DNA from: Micrococcales bacterium 31B
GTDB taxonomy: Bacteria > Actinomycetota > Actinomycetes > Actinomycetales > Dermabacteraceae
DNA: 56,181 bases
Assembly (NCBI GenBank): GCA_022803075.1
Contig: JAFFTF010000003.1
Location: 297,558-353,738 of the forward strand
Direction: 5' to 3'
The translations under genes were made by a program, and so were the position numbers. The notes beneath the pieces are model-generated. The model worked only from the letters and a program-made list of their open reading frames with translations, ran no database searches and was not told the DNA's origin. This document shows positions 42,495 through 50,711 of the stretch, piece by piece (the first letter of the stretch is position 1; every line of letters starts with the position of its first letter).

Positions 42495-43714
42495 AGGCCG
42501 TTCACCTGGGCAAACGCCTCCAGGCGGGCCTTCGCGAGCGCAGGATCCAGCAGCAGGCCGGCGTCGCTCGCCAACTGCACGAGCCGTACCAGGTGGGCAA
42601 CGGAGCGTCCGGAATGGAGGCCCCCGACCATCTGGAAACCGGGCTGGTAGCCGTTGAGCCACGCGAGAAACGCGATGCCGGTCTTGTAGTAGTAGGTGGG
42701 CGCCTCGAAGATGTGCAGGCCCAGGGGGCGGGTGAGGTCGAGGATCGCGCGGGCCCGCGCGTCGTCGCCCGCGTCGTACGCGGCGAGCGCGGTGGCGGCC
42801 GCGGGGGCGATGGCGGCGAAGATGCCGAGCAGGGCGTCAGAGTGGTACTCGCCGTCGCCCGCGATGAGCTCGGGGTAGTTGAAGTCGTCGCCCGTGTAGA
42901 GGCGCACCCCGGCGGGCAGCTGGCGGCGCAGCCCCTTCTCGTGCTCGGCGTCGAGCAGCGACACCTTCACGCCGTCGATCTTGGCGGCGCGCGCGTGCAG
43001 CACAGTGACGAACGTGTCTGTCGCGCTGGGCACGTCGGCGCTGCCCCAGTAGCCCGCGAGGGCGGGGTCGAACACGTCGCCGAGCCAGTGCAGCACAGCG
43101 GGCTCCGCCACCTCGTCGAGCAGGGTTGTGTAGACGTGCACGTAGTCCTCGGGTGTGCGGGCCGCGCGCACGAGGGCGCGGGACGCCATGAGGATCACCT
43201 TCGCCCCGCTTGCCTCGACCACCGCGATCTGCTCGCGGTAGGCGTTCAGCACCGTCTCGAGGTCGCCCGGCTGCACCGTGGCGGGGTCGAGCTGGTCGGT
43301 GCCGGCGCCGCACGCGATGAGGTCGCGCAGCGAACGCTCGGGCGTCACAAAGGCGCGGGCCGCCTCGGCGCTGTGGGCGATGAGCTGCTGGCAGGCGGGC
43401 CAGTCGAGACCCATGCCGCGCTGCGCGGTGTCCATGGCCTCGGCGACGCCCAGACCGTAGGAGAACATCTCGGCGCGGAACGCGAGGGTCGACTCCCAGT
43501 CGATCTCGGCGGGTGCGCCCGGCGTGTTCGTTCCCGTGGTGAGCGGCACGACGTGCGCTGCGGCGTACGCCTTGCGGGCCGCGAAGACGCCCTCGGGCTT
43601 GACCCAGGGGCCGGGCTGGTTGAGGCGCACAGTGGTGGCGCCGAGGCGCACCTCGTACTCGCTCGGGGTGAGGTCGATCGTGAAGGGGCTCGTGTCGAGG
43701 GTCGTGTGGGTCAT
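42491..43714 (-). CDS. DUF993 family protein (DHDPS-like barrel)
   Basis: A 407-residue protein of the DUF993 family. This group is found in actinobacterial and rhizobial sugar operons and appears related to dihydrodipicolinate-synthase-type aldolases. Visible blocks are LRLNQPGPWVKPEGVFAARK near the start, VVPLTTGTNTPGAPAEIDW, GAKVILMASRALV, a candidate lysine in AKIDGVKVSLLDAEHEKG, and GVRLYTGDDFNYPELI. An aldolase or dehydratase role on a keto-sugar is plausible but unproven. The start lies 2 bases after the Gfo/Idh stop; its own stop overlaps the isomerase gene. Confidence 0.85.
   Translation of the reverse strand: MTHTTLDTSPFTIDLTPSEYEVRLGATTVRLNQPGPWVKPEGVFAARKAYAAAHVVPLTTGTNTPGAPAEIDWESTLAFRAEMFSYGLGVAEAMDTAQRGMGLDWPACQQLIAHSAEAARAFVTPERSLRDLIACGAGTDQLDPATVQPGDLETVLNAYREQIAVVEASGAKVILMASRALVRAARTPEDYVHVYTTLLDEVAEPAVLHWLGDVFDPALAGYWGSADVPSATDTFVTVLHARAAKIDGVKVSLLDAEHEKGLRRQLPAGVRLYTGDDFNYPELIAGDGEYHSDALLGIFAAIAPAAATALAAYDAGDDARARAILDLTRPLGLHIFEAPTYYYKTGIAFLAWLNGYQPGFQMVGGLHSGRSVAHLVRLVQLASDAGLLLDPALAKARLEAFAQVNGL
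42595..42612 (+). repeat. Dispersed motif copy 7 (two mismatches)
   Basis: GGGCAACGGAGCGTCCGG inside the DUF993 gene, antisense to it, read there as part of a HSGRSVAH stretch. Confidence 0.4.
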
Positions 43715-43716
43715 GG

Positions 43717-44937
43717 TTACAGCTCGATTTCGGGGATCGACTGGGTGGTGCGGGTGGCGCTGGATTCGAGGCCGAGGGCGGCCAGCTGGACGCCTCGGGC
43801 GGCACTCAGCAGGTCGAAGCCGTGGGGGCGGCCCGCGGCGACGTCCTGCAGGAACTCCTCCCACTGCAGCTTGAAGCCGTTGTCGAGGTCGCGATTGGCG
43901 GGCACCTCTTGCCACTGGCCGCGGAACGATTCCGCGACGGGAAGGTCCGGGTTCCACACGGGCTTGGGGGTCATCGAGCGGTGCTGCGCGACGCACTTGA
44001 ACAAGCCCGCGACGGCGCTGCCGTGGGTGCCGTCGACCTGGAACTCGACGAGTTCGTCGCGGTAGACGCGCACGGCCCACGACGAGTTGATCTGCGCGAT
44101 CACGGGGTCACCCGCGGGGGTTTCGAGCTCGAAGATGCCGTAGGCGGCGTCGTCGGCGGTGGCCTGGTAGGGCTCGCCCTGTTCGTCCCAGCGCGTGGGG
44201 ATGTGGGTGGTGGTGAGCGCGTTGACGCTCTTGACCTTGCCGATGATGCCTTCGAGCACGTAGTTCCAGTGGCAGAACATGTCGGTGGTCATGCCGCCGC
44301 CGTCTTCTGTGCGGTAGTTCCACGAGGGGCGCTGGGCGGGCTGCGTGTCGCCCTCGAACACCCAGTAGCCGAACTCGCCGCGCAGCGACAGGATGCGGCC
44401 GAAGAAGCCCTCGTCGACGAGCTTGCGCAGTTTGACGAGGCCGGGCAGGTAGAGCTTGTCGTGTACGACGCCGGCGGTGACACCCGCCGTGGCGCCGAGC
44501 CGCGCCAGCTCGATGGCCTCGTCGAGGGTTTCGGCGGTGGGCTTTTCGGTGTAGATGTGCTTGCCCGCGGCCATGGCCTTCTTGAGGGTCTCGGGTCGCA
44601 GCTGCGTCATGGAGGCATCGAAGATGATGTCGACGCTGGGGTCGTCGATCAGGGCGTCGAGGTCGGTGGACCATTCCTCAATACCGTGCTGCGCCGCGAG
44701 GGCGCTGATCTTTTCGGCGTTGCGGCCCACGAGAATGGGCTCGACCTGCAGCGTCGAGCCGTCGGGCAGGGTGAGCCCGCCCTGCTCGCGAATCGGCAGA
44801 ATAGAGCGCAGCAGGTGCTGGCGGTAGCCCATGCGGCCGGTGACGCCGTTCATGGCGATGCGGAGGGTGCGGACGCGCGGGGCCCCGTCGCGTGGTTCGG
44901 CGGCGGCGGCTGCGGGGTTCGTGAGGGTGCTCGTCAT
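43717..44937 (-). CDS. Gfo/Idh/MocA family oxidoreductase, first gene of the DUF993 operon
   Basis: A 406-residue NAD(P)-dependent oxidoreductase. After ~25 variable residues comes LRIAMNGVTGRMGYRQHLLR (nucleotide-binding start), HIYTEKPTAETLDEAIELA (catalytic lysine motif) and a C-terminal domain with EDGGGMTTDMFCHWNYVLEG. Oxidation of a sugar hydroxyl is the probable role. The operon order is this gene, DUF993, isomerase/epimerase, second Gfo/Idh. A perfect LacI-type palindrome lies 65 bases upstream. Confidence 0.9.
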   Translation of the reverse strand: MTSTLTNPAAAAAEPRDGAPRVRTLRIAMNGVTGRMGYRQHLLRSILPIREQGGLTLPDGSTLQVEPILVGRNAEKISALAAQHGIEEWSTDLDALIDDPSVDIIFDASMTQLRPETLKKAMAAGKHIYTEKPTAETLDEAIELARLGATAGVTAGVVHDKLYLPGLVKLRKLVDEGFFGRILSLRGEFGYWVFEGDTQPAQRPSWNYRTEDGGGMTTDMFCHWNYVLEGIIGKVKSVNALTTTHIPTRWDEQGEPYQATADDAAYGIFELETPAGDPVIAQINSSWAVRVYRDELVEFQVDGTHGSAVAGLFKCVAQHRSMTPKPVWNPDLPVAESFRGQWQEVPANRDLDNGFKLQWEEFLQDVAAGRPHGFDLLSAARGVQLAALGLESSATRTTQSIPEIEL

Positions 44938-45001
44938 GAGGTCTCCTAAGTCGGTGGGCTTTCGGGCGGCGTCGACCGTGACGCGTGCTGCGCGGCGCAG
45001 C

Positions 45002-45015
45002 GGAAAGCGCTTTCC
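45002..45015. promoter_or_regulatory. LacI-type operator GGAAAGCGCTTTCC
   Basis: A perfect 14-base palindrome in the divergent region between the DUF993 operon (start 44937) and the LacI gene (start 45170). It is the most symmetric member of the set of five. Confidence 0.75.
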
Positions 45016-45169
45016 ACCTTACGGGCGGGCCCGTCGCGATGTCAAGCATTTCGCGCCAAACGGCCGAAATGTGGAATACGCATTCCCGCACGTCATCGGG
45101 CGCGCGCCCGCGACCTGGGAGTTCACCCAAAGCCTCGGCACACCGCCCGAACCGTGTCATGATGGGCAG

Positions 45170-46189
45170 ATGCCTGCCACACTCGCCGACGTCGCCCGCC
45201 GCTGCGGCGTCTCCCCCGCCACCGCCTCCCGCGTGCTCAACGGCTCCACGCGACGACCCGCCGAACACATCGCCGAAAAGGTCATGCAGGCCGCCTCCGA
45301 ACTCGGCTACATCCCCAACGCCCAGGCCCAAGCCCTCGCCCGCTCCACCACCATGCTGATCGGCCTCATCGTCCACGACATCGCCGACCCCTACTTCAGC
45401 CAGATCGCCGCGGGCGCGCAGGCCGCCGCCGACGCCACCAAGCGCCAAACCCTGCTCGCCGTCACCGAACGCAACTACGACCGCACCGTCGCGCTCGTCC
45501 ACACCTTCACGGCGCAACGCGTCGACGCCATCGTGCTCACGGGCTCACAGACCGTGCCCCCGGGCGACACTCGACTGCGCGACGCCCTCAGCACCTACCA
45601 GCGCGCGGGAGGCAAGGTCGCCGTCGTCGCGAGCGAACTCGAAGGCTTCACCGCCGAAGCCCACATCGCGCCCCAAAACTACGAGGGCGCCCGCCAGCTC
45701 GGCGAACGCCTCGCCGCACAAGGCTGCCGCGACTTCACCATCATCGCGGGGCCCGAAACCCTCGACGCCTCGACCCTGCGCGTGGCCGGGTTTTCGGACG
45801 CCCTGACCACGGCCGGGCTGCCCGCGCCCCGCATCCAGCGGGCCGAGTTCAGCCGCGAAGGCGGCGTCGCCGCAGGCAGCGAATTTGCCCGGGCCAACCC
45901 GGCCACCGGGGCGTCCGGCCATACCCTTTTCGTGGTGGCCGACGTCATGGCCGTGGGCGTGCTCACCGCCCTGCACCAACACGGCATCGATGTGCCGGGG
46001 CAGGTGCGGATCGCGGGCTTCGATGACATTCCCTCGGCGCAGGACACCTACCCGCCGCTCACCACGGTGGGGCTCAGCCTCGCCCAGATGGGGCGAGCGG
46101 CCGTCGCGGGGCTCTTCGACGGCACGCCCACGCCGTGGAGCACCTGGTTCGCGCCCGAGGTGGTCGAGCGGGGCTCGACCGGGGCGTAA
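45170..46189 (+). CDS. LacI-family regulator of the DUF993 operon
   Basis: A 339-residue regulator. It begins immediately with the headpiece MPATLADVARRCGVSPATAS, then a hinge near QAQALARST, and a sugar-binding domain (IGLIVHDIADPYFSQI through VRIAGFDDIPSAQDTYPPLTT). ATG 45170 is the family-like start; longer frames run back through the promoter. A stretch in the sugar-binding domain, NPATGASGHT, is encoded by a full copy of the dispersed DNA motif. It is divergent from the operon, with the operator between. Confidence 0.9.
   Translation: MPATLADVARRCGVSPATASRVLNGSTRRPAEHIAEKVMQAASELGYIPNAQAQALARSTTMLIGLIVHDIADPYFSQIAAGAQAAADATKRQTLLAVTERNYDRTVALVHTFTAQRVDAIVLTGSQTVPPGDTRLRDALSTYQRAGGKVAVVASELEGFTAEAHIAPQNYEGARQLGERLAAQGCRDFTIIAGPETLDASTLRVAGFSDALTTAGLPAPRIQRAEFSREGGVAAGSEFARANPATGASGHTLFVVADVMAVGVLTALHQHGIDVPGQVRIAGFDDIPSAQDTYPPLTTVGLSLAQMGRAAVAGLFDGTPTPWSTWFAPEVVERGSTGA
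45901..45920 (+). repeat. Dispersed motif copy 8 (full match)
   Basis: GGCCACCGGGGCGTCCGGCC within the LacI gene, translated Ala-Thr-Gly-Ala-Ser-Gly in a likely surface loop. Confidence 0.6.
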
Positions 46190-46227
46190 AACTCCGCGCA
46201 GACCCCGCGGGCCAACCGGCTCGCAAC

Positions 46228-47475
46228 CTACAGCAGGCCCCGCGCGCGCAGGTTTTGCACGAGCGCCCAGATGCCAAACTCCCACCGCGGCGCCGACTCG
46301 GCATGATTCACCCGGTTCACGAGCGCGCCCAGCAGCGGGGTCGAGATGCTCACCGTATCGCCCACCTCGTGCGTGAAACCCGCTCCGGGCGCGTGACGGT
46401 CTTGAGTGGGAGCGAACAGCGTGCCCGTGAACAGCACAAACCCATCGGGGTACTGGTGGTGATCGCCGATCGTGTGCCGCACCAGCTCGAGCGGATCGCG
46501 GCTGATATTGCGCATCGAACTTTGGCCATCCAGCACGAAACCATCGGGGCCCTCGACCCGCAGCGTCACGTCGAGCGCGCGCACCTCGTCGAGGTCGAAA
46601 TCGTCGTCGAAGAGGCGCACGAAGGGTCCGATCGCGCACGACGCATTATTGTCCTTCGCCTCGGCGAGCAGCAGGGCGCTGCGGCCCTCAAAATCGCGCA
46701 GGTTCACGTCGTTGCCGAGGGTCGCGCCCACCACCTCACCGGCCCCACTGGCGACCAGCACCACCTCGGGCTCGGGGTTGTTCCACACCGAACGCTGCAG
46801 CACACCGATCTGCGCCCCCGCGCCGACGGCCGAGAGCACGGGGGCCTTCGTGAAAATCTCCGGGTCGGGCCCGATGCCGACCTCCAGGTACTGCGACCAC
46901 AGGCCCTCGCGCTGCAAGATCCGCTTCGCGGCGGCGGCCTCGGGGCTGCCCGGCGTCAGCGACGAGATAGCCCCGCCGATGGCCTCGGTCAGGTGCTCGC
47001 GCACCGCGCTGGCCTGCGCCGGGTCACCCTTGGCGCGCTCCTCGATCACGCGCTCGAGCATGCTCTCCACGAACGTCACGCCCGCGGCCTTAATCACCTG
47101 CAGGTCGATCGGGGCGAGCAACCTCGCCCCCAGGGCATCGCCAGCGACGGTTGCCGCGAGCACCGCGTCGAGGGGCCAACGCCGGCGATCGCGGGTCTCG
47201 CCCGTCGCGGCGTCCGTCACCTTGCCCGAAAACAGGCCGCGCGCGATCACCTCGCGGGGCTTGGGCCGCTGCAGCAAAGACGCCACGGTGGGTTCGAGGT
47301 CGCTGATGTCCACGAGGTCGGCGCCGTCGACGGTGACGACGCAGGGGCCTGCCACCTCGGGGTCAAAGACGCGACCGACCAGGGTCGCGTTCTCGGCATC
47401 GGCGGGCAAAATCTGGGCGGCGGTGAGGTGCACTGGGTCCCCTTGCAGGCGGCTCGAAACATCAGCGGTTGGCAC
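46228..47475 (-). CDS. Fumarylacetoacetate hydrolase (FAH) family protein
   Basis: A 415-residue FAH-fold protein. Metal-binding acids are in WNNPEPEVVLVAS (two Glu) and GATLGNDVNLRD (Asp); a catalytic-type Lys follows in AEAKDNN. The length, and the N-terminal ~100-residue region, resemble the large FAH proteins of sugar-acid pathways, for example 2-keto-3-deoxy-pentonate dehydratases, rather than true FAH. That fits the sugar-catabolic surroundings but is inference. It is convergent with the LacI gene and stands alone on its strand. Confidence 0.82.
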   Translation of the reverse strand: MPTADVSSRLQGDPVHLTAAQILPADAENATLVGRVFDPEVAGPCVVTVDGADLVDISDLEPTVASLLQRPKPREVIARGLFSGKVTDAATGETRDRRRWPLDAVLAATVAGDALGARLLAPIDLQVIKAAGVTFVESMLERVIEERAKGDPAQASAVREHLTEAIGGAISSLTPGSPEAAAAKRILQREGLWSQYLEVGIGPDPEIFTKAPVLSAVGAGAQIGVLQRSVWNNPEPEVVLVASGAGEVVGATLGNDVNLRDFEGRSALLLAEAKDNNASCAIGPFVRLFDDDFDLDEVRALDVTLRVEGPDGFVLDGQSSMRNISRDPLELVRHTIGDHHQYPDGFVLFTGTLFAPTQDRHAPGAGFTHEVGDTVSISTPLLGALVNRVNHAESAPRWEFGIWALVQNLRARGLL

Positions 47476-47614
47476 TCGCGAGCCTAATGCGCGGCGCGAC
47501 CGCGCGGGTCCAGAACCACGCGCCGCGAGACGCCCTCCGCGAGCAGCCCACGTCGGCCGCCGCGCCAGCGTGGGAAAATGCTGCGTCCCCCTTCATCGCC
47601 AGAAACGAGACACA

Positions 47615-48880
47615 GTGATCTGGAAGATCAACACGAGCGGCGGCGTGGTGGCCCCGCTCGAACGCCTAGCCTGGCCCAAAACCATCGGCCTCGGCCTCCA
47701 ACACGTCGTCGCCATGTTCGGCGCGACGTTCCTCGTTCCCATCCTCACCGGGTTTCCCCCCACCACGACCCTGTTCTTCTCGGGCGTCGGCACGCTGCTG
47801 TTCCTGCTGATCACGCGCAACCGCCTGCCTTCTTACCTCGGTTCGAGCTTCGCGTTCATCGCGCCCGTCACGGCAGCCACCGCGGCAGACGGCATGGGCT
47901 CGGCCCTCGGCGGCATCATCGTCGTGGGCGCCCTGCTCGCGCTCATCGGCCTGCTCATCAACGTCACCGGCACCGGCTGGGTCGACGCCCTCATGCCTCC
48001 CGTCGTCATGGGCACGATCGTCGCGCTGATCGGCTTCAACCTCGCCCCCGTGGTGGCCACCAACCTCGGCCTCAAACCCGCCGAGGGCATCGCCCCCTAC
48101 ATCGGCCTCGACTCGGGCCTCGTCACCATCGTGGCCGTGCTGCTCGTCATGACCTGCCTGCGCGGGCTCCTTGGTCGCCTCTCGATCTTTCTCGGCGTCA
48201 TCATCGGTTATGTCTACGCCGCTATGCGCGGCCAGGTCGACTTCACCGCGGTGCACGAGGCCAGCTGGTTCGGCCTGCCCACGTTCCACGCGCCCAGTTT
48301 CTCGGCCGGCGTGCTGCCCGCGTTCCTGCCCATCATCCTCGTGCTGATCGCCGAGAACGTCGGTCACATCCGCACGGTCTCCCTCATGACCGGCCAGGAC
48401 CTCAACCACCTCACGGGTCGCGCACTCATCTCGGACGGCCTCGCCTCCATGCTCGCGGGCGCCGGCGGCGGCTCCGCGACCACCACCTACGGCGAAAACA
48501 TCGGCGTCATGGCCGCGACCCGCGTGTACTCGACCGCCGCGTACTGGGTGGCCGGCAGCGTCGCGATTCTGCTCGGGTTCCTGCCCAAGGTCGGCGCCCT
48601 CATCAACTCGATCCCCGCGGGCGTACTCGGCGGCGTGACCCTCGGTCTCTACGGCATGATCGGCGTGCTCGGCATTCGCATCTTCGTTGACCACAAGGTC
48701 GACTTCTCGCGCCCCGTCAACCAGATGACCGTCGGCATTCCGATGATCATCGCGGTCGCTTCGATCACGATCCAACTCGGCGGGTTCACCGACCAGGGCA
48801 TCGCCATCGCCACCGTCGCCTGCCTGCTCGTGCATCACGGCATGACGGCGCTCGGGCGCGTATTCAAGACCCAGGTGTAA
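47615..48880 (+). CDS. NCS2 family uracil/xanthine permease
   Basis: A 421-residue nucleobase:cation symporter-2 with about 12-14 helices. Signature segments are QHVVAMFGATFLVPILTG near the N-terminus, SYLGSSFAFI, LVLIAENVGHI (the conserved Glu of helix 8), the TTTYGENIGVMA motif and a final ATVACLLVHHGM. Uracil permeases have closely this pattern, and TTYGENIG favours uracil over xanthine. Start GTG 47615 follows GAAACGAGA. A strong terminator follows the stop. Confidence 0.92.
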   Translation: MIWKINTSGGVVAPLERLAWPKTIGLGLQHVVAMFGATFLVPILTGFPPTTTLFFSGVGTLLFLLITRNRLPSYLGSSFAFIAPVTAATAADGMGSALGGIIVVGALLALIGLLINVTGTGWVDALMPPVVMGTIVALIGFNLAPVVATNLGLKPAEGIAPYIGLDSGLVTIVAVLLVMTCLRGLLGRLSIFLGVIIGYVYAAMRGQVDFTAVHEASWFGLPTFHAPSFSAGVLPAFLPIILVLIAENVGHIRTVSLMTGQDLNHLTGRALISDGLASMLAGAGGGSATTTYGENIGVMAATRVYSTAAYWVAGSVAILLGFLPKVGALINSIPAGVLGGVTLGLYGMIGVLGIRIFVDHKVDFSRPVNQMTVGIPMIIAVASITIQLGGFTDQGIAIATVACLLVHHGMTALGRVFKTQV

Positions 48881-48902
48881 CCGGGCCTGGGTGCCAGCGC
48901 TC

Positions 48903-48948
48903 GGCCCGCGCGTCCAGTTTTTATACCGGACGCGCGGGCCACACTTTT
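48903..48948 (+). terminator. Terminator of the NCS2 permease gene
   Basis: A perfect 13-bp stem GGCCCGCGCGTCC/GGACGCGCGGGCC (48903-48940) with a T-rich 12-base loop, then ACACTTTT. It lies in the 66-base gap between convergent genes and might also stop the kinase transcript. Confidence 0.65.
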
Positions 48949-50659
48949 ACTGCCCCGCCCCCGTGAGCGCCGCCTCGAGGTCACTCCACAGGCCCGCCTC
49001 GGCACCGACGGTGCGTTCGAGCAGCATCAGCACGAGGGCCGCGGCCGCGAGCGCGCCGGGATCGGGGGCGCCCACCACGCGGTCGCCGAGGTAGCTGGCG
49101 CGGCCACGCTTGCCGACCAGGGTCGCGGTGCCGCGCGCGGCGGCCAGCGTCCGCTCCACGACGTCGACGCTGAGCTCGGTGGCCCCGCCCGACTCGCCCA
49201 CGGCGGGTTCGAGGGCGTCGACGAGCGTGCGGTCGCCGACGCGCGCCCCGCCCACGCGCTTGACCGCTTCGAGGCCTTCGCGCAGCCCGCGGGCCGCGTC
49301 TCGCGCGGGCTGCTCTCCCTCGGCCACGGCCGCCGCGACCCGCTCCAGCAGCAGACCGAACAGCGGGCCGCTCGACCCGCCCACGCGGTCCATGAAAGCG
49401 CGGGCGAGCGTCGCGAGGTCACCCGCGAGCGTCGCCGTCGCGGATTCGCCGCCGCGCACGGCCTCGCGGGTTCCCTTCGCGAAGTTTTCGCCAAAGTCTC
49501 CGTCGCCCGCGCGCTGGTCGAGGTCATTGAACGCGGGCCGCAGTGATTCGATGCGGGCCGCGAACTCGCACAGGGCCGCCGAGACCGGTTCGCCGGGGTG
49601 CGTGTCGTCACTCGAGCCGCCCGCCACCCGCGCTCCGGCGTGGGCGGGCCGCGGCGTCGGGAGCCCGACCGTGCCGTGCGGGGCATACCAGTGCGGCAGC
49701 CAGGCCGGGTCTGCATCGGTCACGGTCAGCGAGAATCCGCGCATGTCGAGCGCCGAGACGAAGGTGCCCGCCACGACCGATTCGGGGGTTACCCCCGCCT
49801 CGCGCAGGGCGGCATCGGCCGCGAGCGCGAGGTTCAGCACGTCGAGGTTGGAGGTGCCGCCGAGCCCATTGACCACCACGAGGGGCGACCGGGTCGGGCC
49901 GAGGGCGGCGAGCAGTTCGGTCACCATGCGGCGGACCAGCTCGGCGGCGTCGGCCAGGTCCACGGCCTGGGCTCCGCGCTCGCCGTGGATACCCACACCG
50001 TATTCGAGCGAGCCCTCCGCGATGTCGAAGGCGGCGCGGCCCGTGTCGAGCGAGTTTTGGGCCGCGAACGCGACCGCCACGGAGCGGGTGCGGGCCACGA
50101 CGTCGCGCCCGAGCTGTGCGAGGCCGCCGAGGCCCAGACCGGTATCGGCCGCCGCGCCGAGAATCTTCTCCAGCACGAGAGTCGCGGCGGTGCCGCGGCG
50201 ACCGATGGCTGCGGCGTCAGTGCCGAGGTCGTCGTCCACCAGCACCGTCTCGACCGCGATACCCTCGCGCCGCAGCCGCTCGGCTGCGATGCCAAAGTTC
50301 AGCACGTCACCCGTGTAGTTTTTGACGATGTGCAGCACGCCGCCGGGCCTCGCCACGGCACGCGAACCGGCGTAGATCTGCCGATTGTGGGGCGACGTAA
50401 AGACCTCCCCCGGGCAGGCCGCGTCGAGACCACCGGGGCCCACGAAGCCGCCGTGCAGGGGCTCATGACCCGCGCCGCCTCCGCTCACGAGGGCGACCTG
50501 GCGCTGCCCGGAGGGGGCGGTGGCAGCCAGGAACCCCGCCCGGTCCCACGCCACGGCGGCGCCAGCCACGAGCGAGGTGGCCCGGGAGGCGCCCTCCGAG
50601 GGGTTGATGTCGTTGACGTGGGCGACGCTGCGCAGCGGCGCGGGAACCTGAGTGCTCAT
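48947..50659 (-). CDS. Dihydroxyacetone kinase, fused DhaK-DhaL (ATP-dependent type)
   Basis: A 570-residue kinase. DhaK (about 1-330) shows VSGGGAGHEPLHGGFVG and the substrate-binding His225 in EYGVGIHGERG. DhaL (about 355-570) has the magnesium-binding triad Asp381/Asp386/Asp388 in NDLDQRAGDGDFGEN and the SGPLFGLLL helix. Single-chain DhaK-DhaL enzymes use ATP directly and phosphorylate dihydroxyacetone or other trioses and aldoses. ATG 50659 starts at the conserved N-terminus. It follows the HerA-like gene by 52 bases. Confidence 0.9.
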   Translation of the reverse strand: MSTQVPAPLRSVAHVNDINPSEGASRATSLVAGAAVAWDRAGFLAATAPSGQRQVALVSGGGAGHEPLHGGFVGPGGLDAACPGEVFTSPHNRQIYAGSRAVARPGGVLHIVKNYTGDVLNFGIAAERLRREGIAVETVLVDDDLGTDAAAIGRRGTAATLVLEKILGAAADTGLGLGGLAQLGRDVVARTRSVAVAFAAQNSLDTGRAAFDIAEGSLEYGVGIHGERGAQAVDLADAAELVRRMVTELLAALGPTRSPLVVVNGLGGTSNLDVLNLALAADAALREAGVTPESVVAGTFVSALDMRGFSLTVTDADPAWLPHWYAPHGTVGLPTPRPAHAGARVAGGSSDDTHPGEPVSAALCEFAARIESLRPAFNDLDQRAGDGDFGENFAKGTREAVRGGESATATLAGDLATLARAFMDRVGGSSGPLFGLLLERVAAAVAEGEQPARDAARGLREGLEAVKRVGGARVGDRTLVDALEPAVGESGGATELSVDVVERTLAAARGTATLVGKRGRASYLGDRVVGAPDPGALAAAALVLMLLERTVGAEAGLWSDLEAALTGAGQ

Positions 50660-50711
50660 GATGTCCTTACGGCTGGGGAGGCGCAGGCCCCCACGGGTTG
50701 CTGCGCCCGCG

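Noticed and set aside
47666-48838. 390-codon minus-strand frame opposite the NCS2 permease
   Set aside because: Antisense of a polytopic membrane protein; composition is Asp/His/Glu-rich and no motif is present.
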